A stretch of 64,000 nucleotides of DNA from Anagrus nilaparvatae (taxonomy: Eukaryota > Arthropoda > Insecta > Hymenoptera > Mymaridae). This document shows, in pieces, positions 12,844 through 23,674 of the stretch. The notes under the pieces were generated by a model. That model saw only the letters and a program-made list of their open reading frames with translations, had not been told where the DNA came from and did not search any database. The DNA is taken from positions 9,509,501 through 9,573,500 of the forward strand of contig JAKSXM010000247.1 of assembly GCA_022575985.1 (NCBI GenBank). Direction: 5' to 3'. Position 1 is the stretch's first letter; every line of letters begins with the position of its first letter. The position numbers and the translations under genes are program-made.

Positions 12844-14214
12844 TTATTTCACTAACCTTACTACTTATATAAATAAAATAATTTAGTATTCAATAATTAA
12901 CATAATTTTTGTTTTCTTTTTCATAAAGTTAGGCATTTTATTTTATATGTTTCCCAATTGCACTACAATAGACGTATTAGCATAGAAAATTTTCTTTGAT
13001 AATTACAATTTGCGATAATTCTAATTCCTTCTTTGAAAATTCATCCGTACTAAATGTGAATAATTCAAATTTCGCGAACAAAAAATATTTTTTTTAAAAT
13101 CATTTTATTGATCTTGAAAAGTTCTAATTGTAATGTAAATTAATAAATAAATTCATAAATAATTAAAACTCTGTATTTAAAATTTTCAGGCGATAGTGAG
13201 AAAGGGAAAAGCTTTGGGAGTAATAAAAAAAAAAAATAATGCATCTGAAGATCCAATTGGGCATGATATTATACGGAAGATCATAATGCTTGCTTGCTCT
13301 TTTGAAACCAGAGTCTTTCAACGAAGGTTTCGATTATATAAAACGATTGGTTAATGAACATTTTAAGGGTAACAGGAATTGGCAAAACTTTTTGAGATAC
13401 TTTACGAGAGAATGGAAGCAGAGGGTTACCCCTGAAACCTTTTCAGTATTCGCCTCTCTTGATAGGACCAACAATTATGTTGAATCTTATCATCGGACTG
13501 TAAATATGATGTTAAAAAAAGCACCACTGCTAAAAAATTTCTTCGGTAAGTTTGTAATATGGATTATGATTTTTTTCAAAAAAAGATTAATATTTGGAAA
13601 GTATATATAGTTTGAATGGTCAAGTCTTAAAATCGGTACTACCGTGCGAAATTTTCCAGTGAATTTAAATATTGGGTATGCTTTTCATTTTGACTTAGCG
13701 AGACATTAGTGGCAAATAAGTCTTTAAAAACTATTATTTTGTAAGCTAGAACTCGCAATTACATTATCTGAGACCCAAAATAAATGGTTCATTGCGATGA
13801 TAATAAGTAAGCAAACAAGTAATTAATGACCAACAGAAAAAAAAATAAAGAAAAATTAAACTTAGAAGAGTTGATAGCAAAAAGTTTCTATAGCGTACGC
13901 GCAGTTTAAAAAAAAATTTAACCCTGCATGTTGTCTTTCACAGGAACGGTACATATACTGTCCGACATATTTAAATACGGATTGAAAGCTCTTTAGTAAG
14001 TCCTTTTATTTTAAAAAGTAGATAATTAATATTTCTTTAAAGTCCCAACCTACTGCAATTATTTAACTAACATTATAAAATAATTTTGTAGGGCCTGTGT
14101 GTTAAAAATTTAGCCACCCTATTATATGTAAACATTCCATATTAATATTAATCTTCAGATTTAAACTTAAAAATAAGGAAATTATAAACTTAAAATTTAA
14201 TTTTAAATTTCATA

Positions 14215-14765
14215 TTTGTGTACCCGAAATCGGCCAGAGTTTTCTAAAAAATGTCAAATTTTTGAAAATTTAAAAAATAATAGCCTAAGACTGTTTCGGG
14301 GGTTTTCCAGGTGTGTTGAGCTAGAATTTAAAACTTCAATTTTAAAATCAAATTCTCTGTCCCGAAATTAGCAAATTTTTTTCAAAAAATGACAAATTTT
14401 TTAAAACAGAAAAAAATGGGGGGGGGGGGTTTGGTGAACTGAAAATTACAGATAGACCATAAATTGGACAATTTTTTCAAAATACCACAGATTTTTTAAA
14501 AGCAGAAGATTAGTGTGCTGAATTATAATACAACAGTCCACAAACAGATAAATTGGTGAATTTCGGGTATGCAATTTGATTTTAAAATGTAAATTTAAAA
14601 TTCTTGTTTAGCCCACCTGAAAAAACCCCCAGAAACAGTCTTCAATGATTATTTTTTCAATTTTAAAAAATTTAGCATTGATTCGAAAAAATTTGGTCAA
14701 CTTACGGTCAAAAAATTTGAATTTTAAAATTAAAGTATAAAATTAAAGTTCAGCAGACCTGAAGT
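14215..14765. repeat. Imperfect inverted repeat in MULE-like intron 3
   Basis: ACCCGAAATCGGCC, a CCTAAGACTGTTTCGGGGG motif and AAAACTTCAATTTTAAAATC on the left reappear inverted on the right (AATTTCGGGTATGC, CCCCCAGAAACAGTC, GATTTTAAAATG). The centre is near 14,450, next to a run of G at 14,418-14,429. It is non-coding. Confidence 0.5.
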
Positions 14766-14984
14766 CCCCCCGAAAAAATAAATTTCTAAGTTTTTTTTTA
14801 CAATGAATTAGCGCTGAAAATATTCGCTGAAAACCTGGATAATAAAAAGTACAAGAAAATTAATTGGGAAAAAGATAATAAAGGTTGTGTTGTAATAAAT
14901 AATTATATAAGTATATAATAAATAATAAATATATATATTATAAAAAGGATAAAACTTCTGTAAAAAAACTCTGGCAAGTAATTG

Positions 14985-16850
14985 GCACTATGGTTCCTAA
15001 TTAACAGCAACAAAATGTTCTTAATGGTATATTTTACCTAGTGAAACGATAATTCTAGATATTATTACTTTAATGGAAAAAAATTAAATACTACGTCCCA
15101 AAAGAAAAAAGATATTGCTAATTTTTTTACTGTTTTATTTTAAAAATTTTGAGAAAAAATTTTTCCAAAAATTAAGTATCAATTGGAGATATCGATTAAT
15201 AACCATATTTTCAGATATTGGTACTTTCATAGGAAAAAATTAGGTACTAAATCCAAAAACAAAAAAAATATTTTTTATTTTAATTTTTTAAAATTTTGAG
15301 AAACAAATTTTGAAAAAATTAAGTATAAGATGAAGAAATTTTTAAAAACCGATAATTCTAGATATTCATACTTTCATAGAAAAAATTAAGTAGTATATCC
15401 TAAACAAAGAAATTAATAATTGTTTTGTTTCCTCAAAGAGGAACCATTGTGATAGGTCAAATTTCGATTTTTGATTTTTTGGCATATAAGCACGTTTTAA
15501 GACCCTAGGAAGCTAAAAAACTGGTTTTTAAAAAAAGTATGTATGTGTATGTGTGTTTGTGTGTGTGTATGTGTATGTATGTAATTGGTGATATTTCACA
15601 ACCGTTATAAAATTAAGACCTAATTTTTTTTTCAAAAATTTTTTCACCAAAAAAGCTCTAGGTACATTTTTTTTTTTTAATTTGGATGTAATACCTCATT
15701 TATTTCCACGAAAGTACTTATATTTGAAAGTAAGGTTTTTACTCGATATCTTGAATCTGATACTTAATTTTTTGAAATTTTTTTTCACAAAAGTTTTTTC
15801 ACGAAAAAATACAAAAAACACCAATTTTTTTTTCATTTTGGACGTAGTACCTAATTTATTTCTATGAGAGTACTAATTTTAGACAGTTAGTTTATAGTAA
15901 TTTTTTGGATCTGATACCGAATTTTTCCAAAATTTATTTCTAAAAATTAAAAAAACTGCTTTTAACTGCAATATTTTTTTTTGTGTAATGCTTCATTTAA
16001 TTCCATGAAAGTACTATCTTGAATAATTATTATCCAATGAATTACGTTAGATTTTATTTGAAAAAAATAGATTCAGTTAAATTCAATACATAAATTTTCT
16101 TTAAACTTTTGAACGTTAATAGAAATGAGTGTATGATTGATGGTTGTAATCGGTAATATCTGTGGCATATTGAAGTATTTAGCTCATTGTTTGAGGAACC
16201 TTAGTGCCAGCTAGTTGGCAGGGTATTTTTTCTAATTTTTATATGTAAAAAATGTTGAAAAAAAATTTTTCGAAATTAAGTATCAGATTGAAGATATTGA
16301 GTAAAAACTTAGAACCGGTTTGTGTAAAAACAACTTAAATACATGTAACATGTTTACTTCCAGCTGAGGACTAGGTATAATACAAATGCTACTCAACATT
16401 ACAATTATCTAATTTTATAATTTGTAATTATCACATTTCTAAATTTTGGCGTATTTTGTATTTTTTGGTGAATAAAATTTACAAAAAATAAATTATAAGA
16501 TTCAAGATATTGAGTAAAAATGATACTTCTAGATATCAGTATTTTCGTGGAAAAAAATGAGGTATTACATCCAAATTAAAAAAAATGAAAGTATATCGAG
16601 ATTTTTCAATAACAAAAATTTAGATAACAAAATTAAGTCTATAATACCACAATAGTTGTTAAATATCCCTGGTTACAGTAATGCATACATACATACATAC
16701 ATGCATACATACATACATAAATCATAAGCACACACACACAAACAAACTTAAAAAATTTTTTTTTAAACCGGTTTTTTAGCTTCCTGAGATCTCAAAACGT
16801 GCTTATGTGACAAAAAATAAAAAAAAAATTTATGACTGATTACAAATAGA
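14985..16850. repeat. Family A cluster inside MULE-like intron 3
   Basis: An inverted terminal fragment (TTGGCACTATGGTTCCT near 14,995) is followed by a plus-oriented copy from GAGGAACCATTGTGATAGG (15,434) to GAGGAACCTTAGTGCC (about 16,192). An inverted copy then runs to about 16,850, with CATA and CA microsatellites at 16,683-16,740. Head-to-head copies also occur at 7.1-8.7 kb, so the family tends to occur as inverted pairs. Confidence 0.65.
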
Positions 16851-17659
16851 GGAGTTATTGTAAAAATCCATATGGAATTTACAAAAAATATTGTTGGAAT
16901 GGATTTGGGGACCCATCAATGCACGCCTTTATATTCACTTTGCAAATATTAATTCATATCTATGTCACATCCTGTTTGTTAAATTGTCCATTTCATGAAC
17001 CGGATGATACTAACATTACCCATACTTTAAAATAAAAATTGTTAATCATTTGTATTCAATCGCTTTCTTACAGAATACATAATTAGTCTTAAGGAAGAAT
17101 CTATAACAAATTTAAAGAGGGCTAAAAATAGGTTGTCAATAGCCCAAAAAAGAACCAAGGATAACATACTTTGGGATGATAAGGTTCAAGAATTTATGCA
17201 AAAATTAAAAGATGATGAAATAACGCCAGAAAATTTCATTATTGAACTATCAAAAATAAAGTATCCCATAATGAAGGTAAACTAATGTTAAAAGAATTTA
17301 ATTTTTTGAAAAATAAAATACCAAAATTTTATGAATTACAGATGATTGCGAAACTGTTGTTGATCTCTCAGAGGACCCTGATGTAAATGAGGAAATAGAT
17401 AATGTAGATGTAAGTAACCGAAAATTAGAAAATTGTGCAATTAAAAATAAAAAACTTTCCTTTAAAAATATTTCCTTTTTTTTTTGGTCGAGTAACTGTC
17501 GGTATTTTTGCTTCGGATAAAATCGGTTTGTAAATGAAATAAAAAATTTGTCTAAAATGTAGAGAAAATTTTCTGAATCAAAAATGCCCTAGGGTTAGCA
17601 GATCTATGAATATTTTTTTGAGAATTTGTTCATTAATTATAAATAATAATTCATTATTG

Positions 17660-18223
17660 TCAATAATTAAACGATCTCTACGAACAAATAATAATCTTAT
17701 ATTTCAAAGAAACATAAGGCATTTTCATGCCATTAATTTTATTTAAAATTTTTTACAATTTTAAATAAATTAGAAAAAATTTTTTAATTGATGTTAAATA
17801 ATTTTTCAAGATAAATTAATAAATAATTTAGCTTAAAAAAGTGGTTTTGAATGAAAAAAATTATCCATCATTTGTCTCGAGCGGGATTCGACCCCACGAC
17901 CTTTGGTTTGCCGGACCAACGCTCTACCAACTAAGCTATCGAGAGCGGACATCAAGTAGAGCGTTGGTCCGGCAAACCAAAGGTCGTGGGGTCGAATCCC
18001 GCTCGAGACAAATGATGGACAATTTTTTTCATTCAAAACCACTTTTTTAAGCTAAATTATTTATTAATTTATCTAAAAAAATTATTTAACATCAATTAAA
18101 AAATTTTTTCTAATTTATTTAAAATTGTAAAAAATTTTAAATAAAATTAATGGCATGAAAATGCCTTATGTATCTTTGAAATATAAGATTATTATTTGTT
18201 CGTAGAGATCGTTTAATTATTGA
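17660..18223. mobile_element. Head-to-head inverted pair of tRNA-headed SINE copies
   Basis: A long near-perfect palindrome is centred near 17,942 with a ~30-bp asymmetric spacer. Each arm carries a tRNA-like head and the same ~220-bp body (AAATGATGGA, AACCACTTTTTTAAGC, GGCATGAAAATGCC, GTTCGTAGAGATCG). The left copy has a full head on the minus strand. The right copy starts inside the A box. The open frames found on both strands are by-products of the palindrome. Confidence 0.75.
17873..17945 (-). tRNA. tRNA-like head of SINE (pseudo-tRNA, apparent GGC anticodon)
   Basis: The 73-nt sequence folds as a cloverleaf. The acceptor stem pairs TCTCGA with TCGAGA and has a mismatch only at 1-72. The D stem is GCTT/GAGC, the anticodon stem TTGGT/ACCAA and the T stem GTGGG/CCCGC. 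The loop CCGGCAA gives anticodon GGC (alanine), but it has C instead of the near-universal U at position 33 and G instead of U at position 54. It is therefore more likely a SINE-borne relic than a working tRNA. The A box TAGCTTAGTTGG is perfect. Confidence 0.6.
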
Positions 18224-19118
18224 TACTAATATTTGAAAAAATATGACGAACGTTAAACTAATTAATTAATTCATTATTGTGTAATTGTTGGTACTGTCTC
18301 TCCTTGTTTTTAAGCGTCATTTTGACAGATGGATACGAGCACCTAATAATTAATTACATAGATCTGTTAGTTAAAGAAAATAAATAAGTTGAAACGTTGA
18401 TAAACAAATGTTGTTTATAAAAAATTAACAAATTCTTAAAATATTTTACTTTTAAATTTCTTTAAAATAGAAATTGCGTTTTTATAAAAGCAAGTGTTAT
18501 TTAATTTAAAAAATTTAATTTAAGATTAATTTTGACTCGGCAAAAAAACAGTTCATTACACTGATGAGATTTTTTTTTTTTTAGAGTCGAAATAAATTTT
18601 ATAGTGCATTGCAAATAAAAAAAACGCTTGCTTCTATAATAGTGCGATTTCTTTTGTAACTAAATTCCAAAAAGTTAATTTATTTAATGGCGTAAATTTG
18701 TAAAATTGTTCATAAAAATTGTTTTTATGCTAAAAAATTATTTGCTTATTTAGGTACAAGAACTTGAAGCTGTAAAATTGGATGTATTAGAAAACAAGGA
18801 GAAGAAGAATCCTGGTAAAGCAAAAAAAAACATGAAAGTGGTTATAAAAAAAGAAAAAACTAGAGTAACTGCATATAAAAACTCAAAACAGAAACTAGAA
18901 AATAGCGTTTTAGCTGATATAAACGTTAACATACCAAAAGCTTTTAAAAAGTCGACCAGCGGGAGAATAATAAAAAAAAAAGTGGTTTATGATGCATAAA
19001 CATTGCTAATTTATGATTGTAAGGATTGAGCTTCTTTTTGTGAATATTCCTTTTTGTCACTTGGAATAATTTAGAAAATGTTAAAAATGATATTTTTTAT
19101 GTTAAAAAATTATTTTAA

Positions 19119-20370
19119 CAACCGGAACATTTAGGACTCCAAATTACAACCTATACTTATGGATGACTTTACAATGTTGGGAAATCAGCCAGGATACCCT
19201 CCGTTTATCCCAACAGGTCTTCTCTGGATCTAGAAATGTAGGCCTCAATTTTACGACAATGTTATATAAAATAGGGGTTTTTTTAAAATCTTCCATTTGA
19301 CTCTGAAACCTCGCAAATGAACCAAAATACTTCTAGATGTTCTCATTTTGGATAATTACCAACTTACAGTCCCTGTAATTTTTTATTGATCTCTAATCAG
19401 TATATTCAATAAACCCCTTGGCCCGAAAAGACCAATTTTTAAATTGCTGCCGAAATTTAAATTTTCAATTTAAAACAGGTTTTCTAGGTCTAAAAATATT
19501 TGTAGGAGCTCAAAGTTTTTAAAAATGCCTTATTCGTTCTTTTTACATAATTTCTTAATCACAGATGCTAACTTAAAAACAGCGTCTAAATAAACGATTT
19601 TTAAAATAAATCATATTTTATTGCTGAATTTGCGTAGCTGTATCTCGGAAAAATGTGAAGCTCAAAAGGCGAGTAAGAAATTTTCGGAATCTTGGAACTT
19701 TTTGAGACCTATATTATGTCCTGTCGCCAGCATTGCTATTTAATGCCCTAAAATGCCATAAAACCTCTATGGAAAAAATGGGTGGTTATTATGTTTTTTG
19801 ACCCGCTGAACACGAATCCGGGGTCTATTTTGCAAAATTCGTGGTCAATTTTGCGAAATAGACCTCGTATTCGTGTTTAGCGGGTCAAAAAACATAAATA
19901 CCACCCATTTATTTTCATTGAGTTTTTGTGGAATTTTATGGATTTAGAGCATTAAATAGTATTGCTGGTGACAGGACTATATGTAACTAATTTTTTCTTT
20001 TTTTTAATTACAATTTAAGCAACAGTTAAAAAATTTTTCATTTTGACCCAAACATAGGCATTTAGTTTATTGACTATGGATATGAGAAAATTCATGTTAA
20101 TAAATTGAGGTTTCAGGGGAATAACGGGTAACACTTATATAAAAAAATAGAGCAATCGTAAATATGTTAGTTGAAATGAAAAATGACAGCGTTTTTTGAA
20201 AATTAGCCAAAGAATCCTATTTTATAACATGTTCATAATAGTGGGCCCTGCGTTTGTAGACCCAAATGACACGTTTGAATAAATGGAGGGTATATTGAAT
20301 GTTTTTCCAAAATATTAAAGCCATTTACATTTACTGCATATTGTAATCTGGCATCCCTAATGTTCCGGTC
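19119..20370. mobile_element. 1.25-kb foldback element between TTAA sites (family B)
   Basis: The terminal inverted repeats are ACCGGAACATTTAGG at the left and CCTAATGTTCCGGT at the right, each continuing imperfectly inward. TTAA lies on both sides (19,115-19,118 and 20,371-20,374). The middle holds a second palindrome, centred near 19,838, with GACCCGCTGAACACGAAT against ATTCGTGTTTAGCGGGTC. Internal motifs match family B. TTAA duplication is characteristic of piggyBac-type transposition. No transposase is encoded. Confidence 0.7.
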
Positions 20371-20399
20371 TTAACCTGTAAGTAATATATACTTTTTTG

Positions 20400-22690
20400 A
20401 TTAGTAGAAAAAAGAATCCTAAATATCCATTTTTTATCTAACATAAATTTAATGACAATTATATCAGAATAATTAGTAAAATGAATTCTTTGGAGAATTA
20501 ATGATGTGGTTTATCTTATGCATAAAAACACAGCTTACATTAGTTGTTCCTGAAATTTGCTGGAATAGTTTTAAAAGTGTAAGAATTTGGTTTGTGTGAC
20601 ATTAACCGATCAGAGGCTTCGTGTCGGTCTGTGATTTTTCTGATAAGGCGGGGTCGATTTTAGCTATACTCCCAAAAGCTCCAAAGGTCCGCAAAAGCAT
20701 AGTTAAATTTGTAATTTCCTTGGCATTATGATATTAAAAATAATTTTTAATTAAAACTCATGAATGCATGTAAGTAAAATATTGTATGTAAGTTAAATCG
20801 TAATATCATAAATTTAATCTCATTTTTGTCAAAAGCTTATTCTATTATTATTTTTTCATTAAATTCTGTATTTTTTAATATAAATATACAATTTAAAAAA
20901 AAAGTTAAATAATTGTGAAGGTTTAGCAATTAAATAAAAATGAAATTTGATTAAGGTTAGCAAAGAAACTATGATTATAAATGATTTGAAAGAAATTTAA
21001 AAGCCAAAAATTAAATTAAATAAAGTTAATGAAACGTTTTTTTTTTTTAAATTAGAATATAGGCTTTAGACATTAAAGAAAAAATATTTTATAATTGAAA
21101 ATTTTACGTTACATACATAAGCATGTATATTTATAATTTATAGTTACGTTTATAATTTAATACAATTATAAGCTTCAGAAGTTTTTAAAATATGCGTCGT
21201 AATTTTATAATTTTAAGTAATCTGCTTGTATGAACAATTAAGTGATAGATTAAGTGTATAATATACTTATGCTATAAATTTTGAATATTTTCAAAATACA
21301 CGACTAGGTTGCTTTAATTGCATTAAATTGCAAGCAGTTATTAACATGAAATGAGAAAGACTTTAGGCAAGTTTAAATTAAATTTCCCTCCCTTGTTGTT
21401 CCTCTGTGTTTTTTGTTTGCTTATATAAATTTGTAGTTTTTCGCTGCCGCTCTGAAATAAATGTTAAAATAAGGGAGGTTAATGAATTTCAAGCTTTCCT
21501 AAAATATTTTTTATTTGATTTAAATAACTGTTTGAAATATCAAACAAGTTTATTTTTTTCTTTTAACGTTTAAAATTTCAAAGAAAGCATTTTAGCAGTG
21601 TATAGTCAAATAAAATGGAAAAACTTTTTATTGTCATCAGTTATGAAAGATGTCATTAATCATTAACCTACTTGTTGGTAAGATGTAATATAATTACGTA
21701 CAAAAAATACCAATGGAAAAAATGTGCTATATTTAAAAATAAATAATAGTACATTCTTAACCAAGGGAGCAAAAAAAAAAAGAATGGCCCAGATCGTATG
21801 TTAATAAACTTCGGAGGCGAAGCCGAAGATGAGAAACAGTGATCTGGGTTATTATTTTTTTTGTTTCCATGGACAAATCGAAATTTTTCTTTCTCAGTGG
21901 GGAGAAAACGCGTTTTTTTCGAGCTCATTGCGGATCGAAAAAAGTGTTTTTGACCCGCTAGAAAGAAAAATTAAGTTTAATCTTAACATATTTTCATACT
22001 GTTTTTCAAAAACTGCTATTGACATGAAAGTGGAAATATTATTTTTGCTTATTATTTTCAATATTAATACTTCAAAAGAATAAACTTTTTTTTTTATTTT
22101 GTTTTTTTTTTATGTACAAGCTAGGATTAAAAAAAAATAGAAATTTGTGTTTAAAAAAATGCATGTAAGTACTATAGGTACTAAATTATCTTTGTATTGT
22201 ATAAATAAACTCGTTTTTGTACATTTTTTCCTTTATTTTGTAGGATATTGAAATACAATAATTCCATTTACAAATATGTTTTTTGAAAAAATTTAATTAT
22301 TATAAAATTAATTATTATAAATTTATTATTATATTTCATTTCAGTAAAAATAATAAAACTGATTTAAGGCCTTTTCTGAAAAGGTGAAATTTTTAAAATC
22401 GGATTATAAAAAAGTCTGGGTGTGTGTAAGTAAGTATTTATGGATTTAACCGGTGATATTATAACAACCATTCTGGTATTAATCTCAAACTACTTATTCT
22501 TTATTTTGGATAAAAATGATTTTTTTTATTAAAGTTATAATATCTGAAAATATCTTTTTTATTCTTTTTAAATAAATTATTTTTAAAATAATTAATAATA
22601 GTCATTAATATATTTTTAGTACTTTATTTTAGAGATTTTTAGTACTTTATATTCCGTGTACGCAATACTTATGATTAGTAGAAAAATTCG
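20400..22690. other. Intergenic, no gene recognised
   Basis: AT-rich sequence with a short GC-richer patch at about 20,600-20,700 (CCGATCAGAGGCTTCGTGTC) and another at about 21,785-21,960 around AACTTCGGAGGCGAAGCCG. The 84-codon plus-strand frame at 21,829-22,083 lacks any recognisable motif and overlaps a minus-strand frame, so I do not call it a gene. Confidence 0.4.
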
Positions 22691-22698
22691 TTCGATAG

Positions 22699-22990
22699 CT
22701 ATCGTGGCTTAACTTTTGGCTTATTTATTATTTTATGAAAATTTTTCAAGTAAAACCAAAAATATATCATTAATCGTCAGTATCTCCTTTATCTAAGTAT
22801 AGAATCTTTTCGATTTTTTATGATGCAAAGTAAATTAATTTACTCGAAAACTAATTTTTAAAATGACTTGAAAATCTATATTTAGATAAAGGAGATATTG
22901 ACGATTTAAGGATATGTTTTTGCTTTTACTTGAAAAATTTTCATAAAATAATAAATAAGGCAAAAGTGAAGCCACGATTGAAATACGATT
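22699..22990. mobile_element. ~290-bp foldback MITE
   Basis: The arms are about 22,699-22,800 and 22,880-22,985. They share ATGAAAATTTTTCAAGTAAA, CTCCTTTATCTAA and ATCGTGGCTT with their inverted partners. The spacer is non-coding. The TSD is unclear. Confidence 0.65.
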
Positions 22991-23674
22991 GTATTAGCCA
23001 CTATAGCGCGTGTAAAAAACAATATATTATATTCTTTGAGGTGATTTCAGAATTACGTCAAGAGTGCATACACTTAAAAATAATACTGGTAGAAACGGAG
23101 CGCCCAGTTTGTTTGTATTTTATATGGAGAACCGGTAAATTTTTTTTTATTTTTCGTAAATAAATAATAAAATGTTTTCTTTTTCAAGTTTCGATAAACT
23201 TATTATAAAAAGAAAACATTTCAAGTAAAAATTAATGCATATAGTTAGTAACATTTTTGATTAATTATAATTTATATTTTATGAACTAAAAAAATATCGT
23301 GTCTTTACGTATACTTTAACTGTTAGACGTTAAAAAACCGGAGTTTCAATAGAGCGATTTTTGTTATTCGTACATAAAACATGAATTATATTGAAACAAA
23401 AATTTTACTAACTATATTTATTATTTTTTACTTGGAATATTACATTTTTATTACGTGTTTATATCAAAACTTAAAAAAATGTACGAACATTTAATGACAA
23501 TTTTTATTAAAGCATTCTGCTTTAATATTAGTAAAAATAAATCACCTTGTTCAGATGGCGTACGTGAACAGTACAAGATTTCGAGGTAAGTTAGAAACAA
23601 GACCCGGAAATCTTACTTATCGACTTCAACGAGTGCCGTATTCCTCAAGAGAGACAGAGAGAAAAGACGCTCTC

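Larger units (their letters stand above)
9219..13545 (+). pseudogene. MULE (Mutator-like) transposase-derived gene, exons 1-3
   Basis: Three GT-AG exons give one conserved protein. Exon 1 is 9,219-9,582 (acceptor TTTTTTTAG, donor GTGCGT). Exon 2 is 10,465-10,662 (acceptor TTTATTTAG, donor CAG|GTAAGT). Exon 3 is 13,190-13,545 (acceptor TTTTCAG, donor GGTAAG). All junction phases agree. The product matches the MULE DDE transposase domain: first Asp in FIDATFKCVP, then MERRTTVAY, second Asp in AMCDYEDAL, the Cys/His signature GCHFHFAQ and the Glu in RTNNYVESYHR. Exon 3 is frameshifted near 13,290 by a tandem duplication of TTGC: removing one copy of the 4-bp repeat restores MLALLKPE. The N-terminus is missing; exon 1 begins with one base of a split codon and no FLYWCH finger is seen upstream. 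This is either a dead transposon or a formerly domesticated gene. The introns hold MITEs and tandem repeats. Confidence 0.85.
17074..18999 (+). pseudogene. MULE-transposase-like gene, exons 4-6 (C-terminal part)
   Basis: Exon 4 (17,074-17,276) follows a TTCTTACAG acceptor and joins exon 3 in phase, encoding a charged helical segment (EESITNLKRAKNRLSIAQKR ...). Exon 5 is 17,342-17,410 and encodes an acidic run, CETVVDLSEDPDVNEE, before donor GTAAGT. Exon 6 (18,754-18,999) is in phase with exon 5 and ends in a lysine-rich tail, GRIIKKKVVYDA, then TAA. Exon 4 ends in phase 0, but the coding frame of exon 5 needs one extra base, so a second indel or an altered splice site separates them. Intron 5 contains the inverted tRNA-SINE pair. 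The lysine-rich tail could act in nuclear localisation or DNA contact, by inference only. Confidence 0.7.

Noticed and set aside
17833..18050. Near-identical 69-codon open frames on both strands
   Set aside because: They are produced by the inverted SINE/tRNA palindrome reading the same sequence twice; not a protein.
18560..18605. Another CUGAUGAG...GUCGAAA hammerhead-like core on the plus strand
   Set aside because: Stem II can form (GAUUUU/AGAGUC), but no partner strands for stems I and III with a UH cleavage site were found within reach.
21829..22083. 84-codon plus-strand frame in a slightly GC-richer patch
   Set aside because: Low complexity, no homologous motif, and overlaps an opposite-strand frame of the same quality.
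23556..23587. Possible short plus-strand exon beginning ATGGCGTACGTG with a GTAAGT donor
   Set aside because: Only about 10 codons, with no partner exon in a matching phase nearby.
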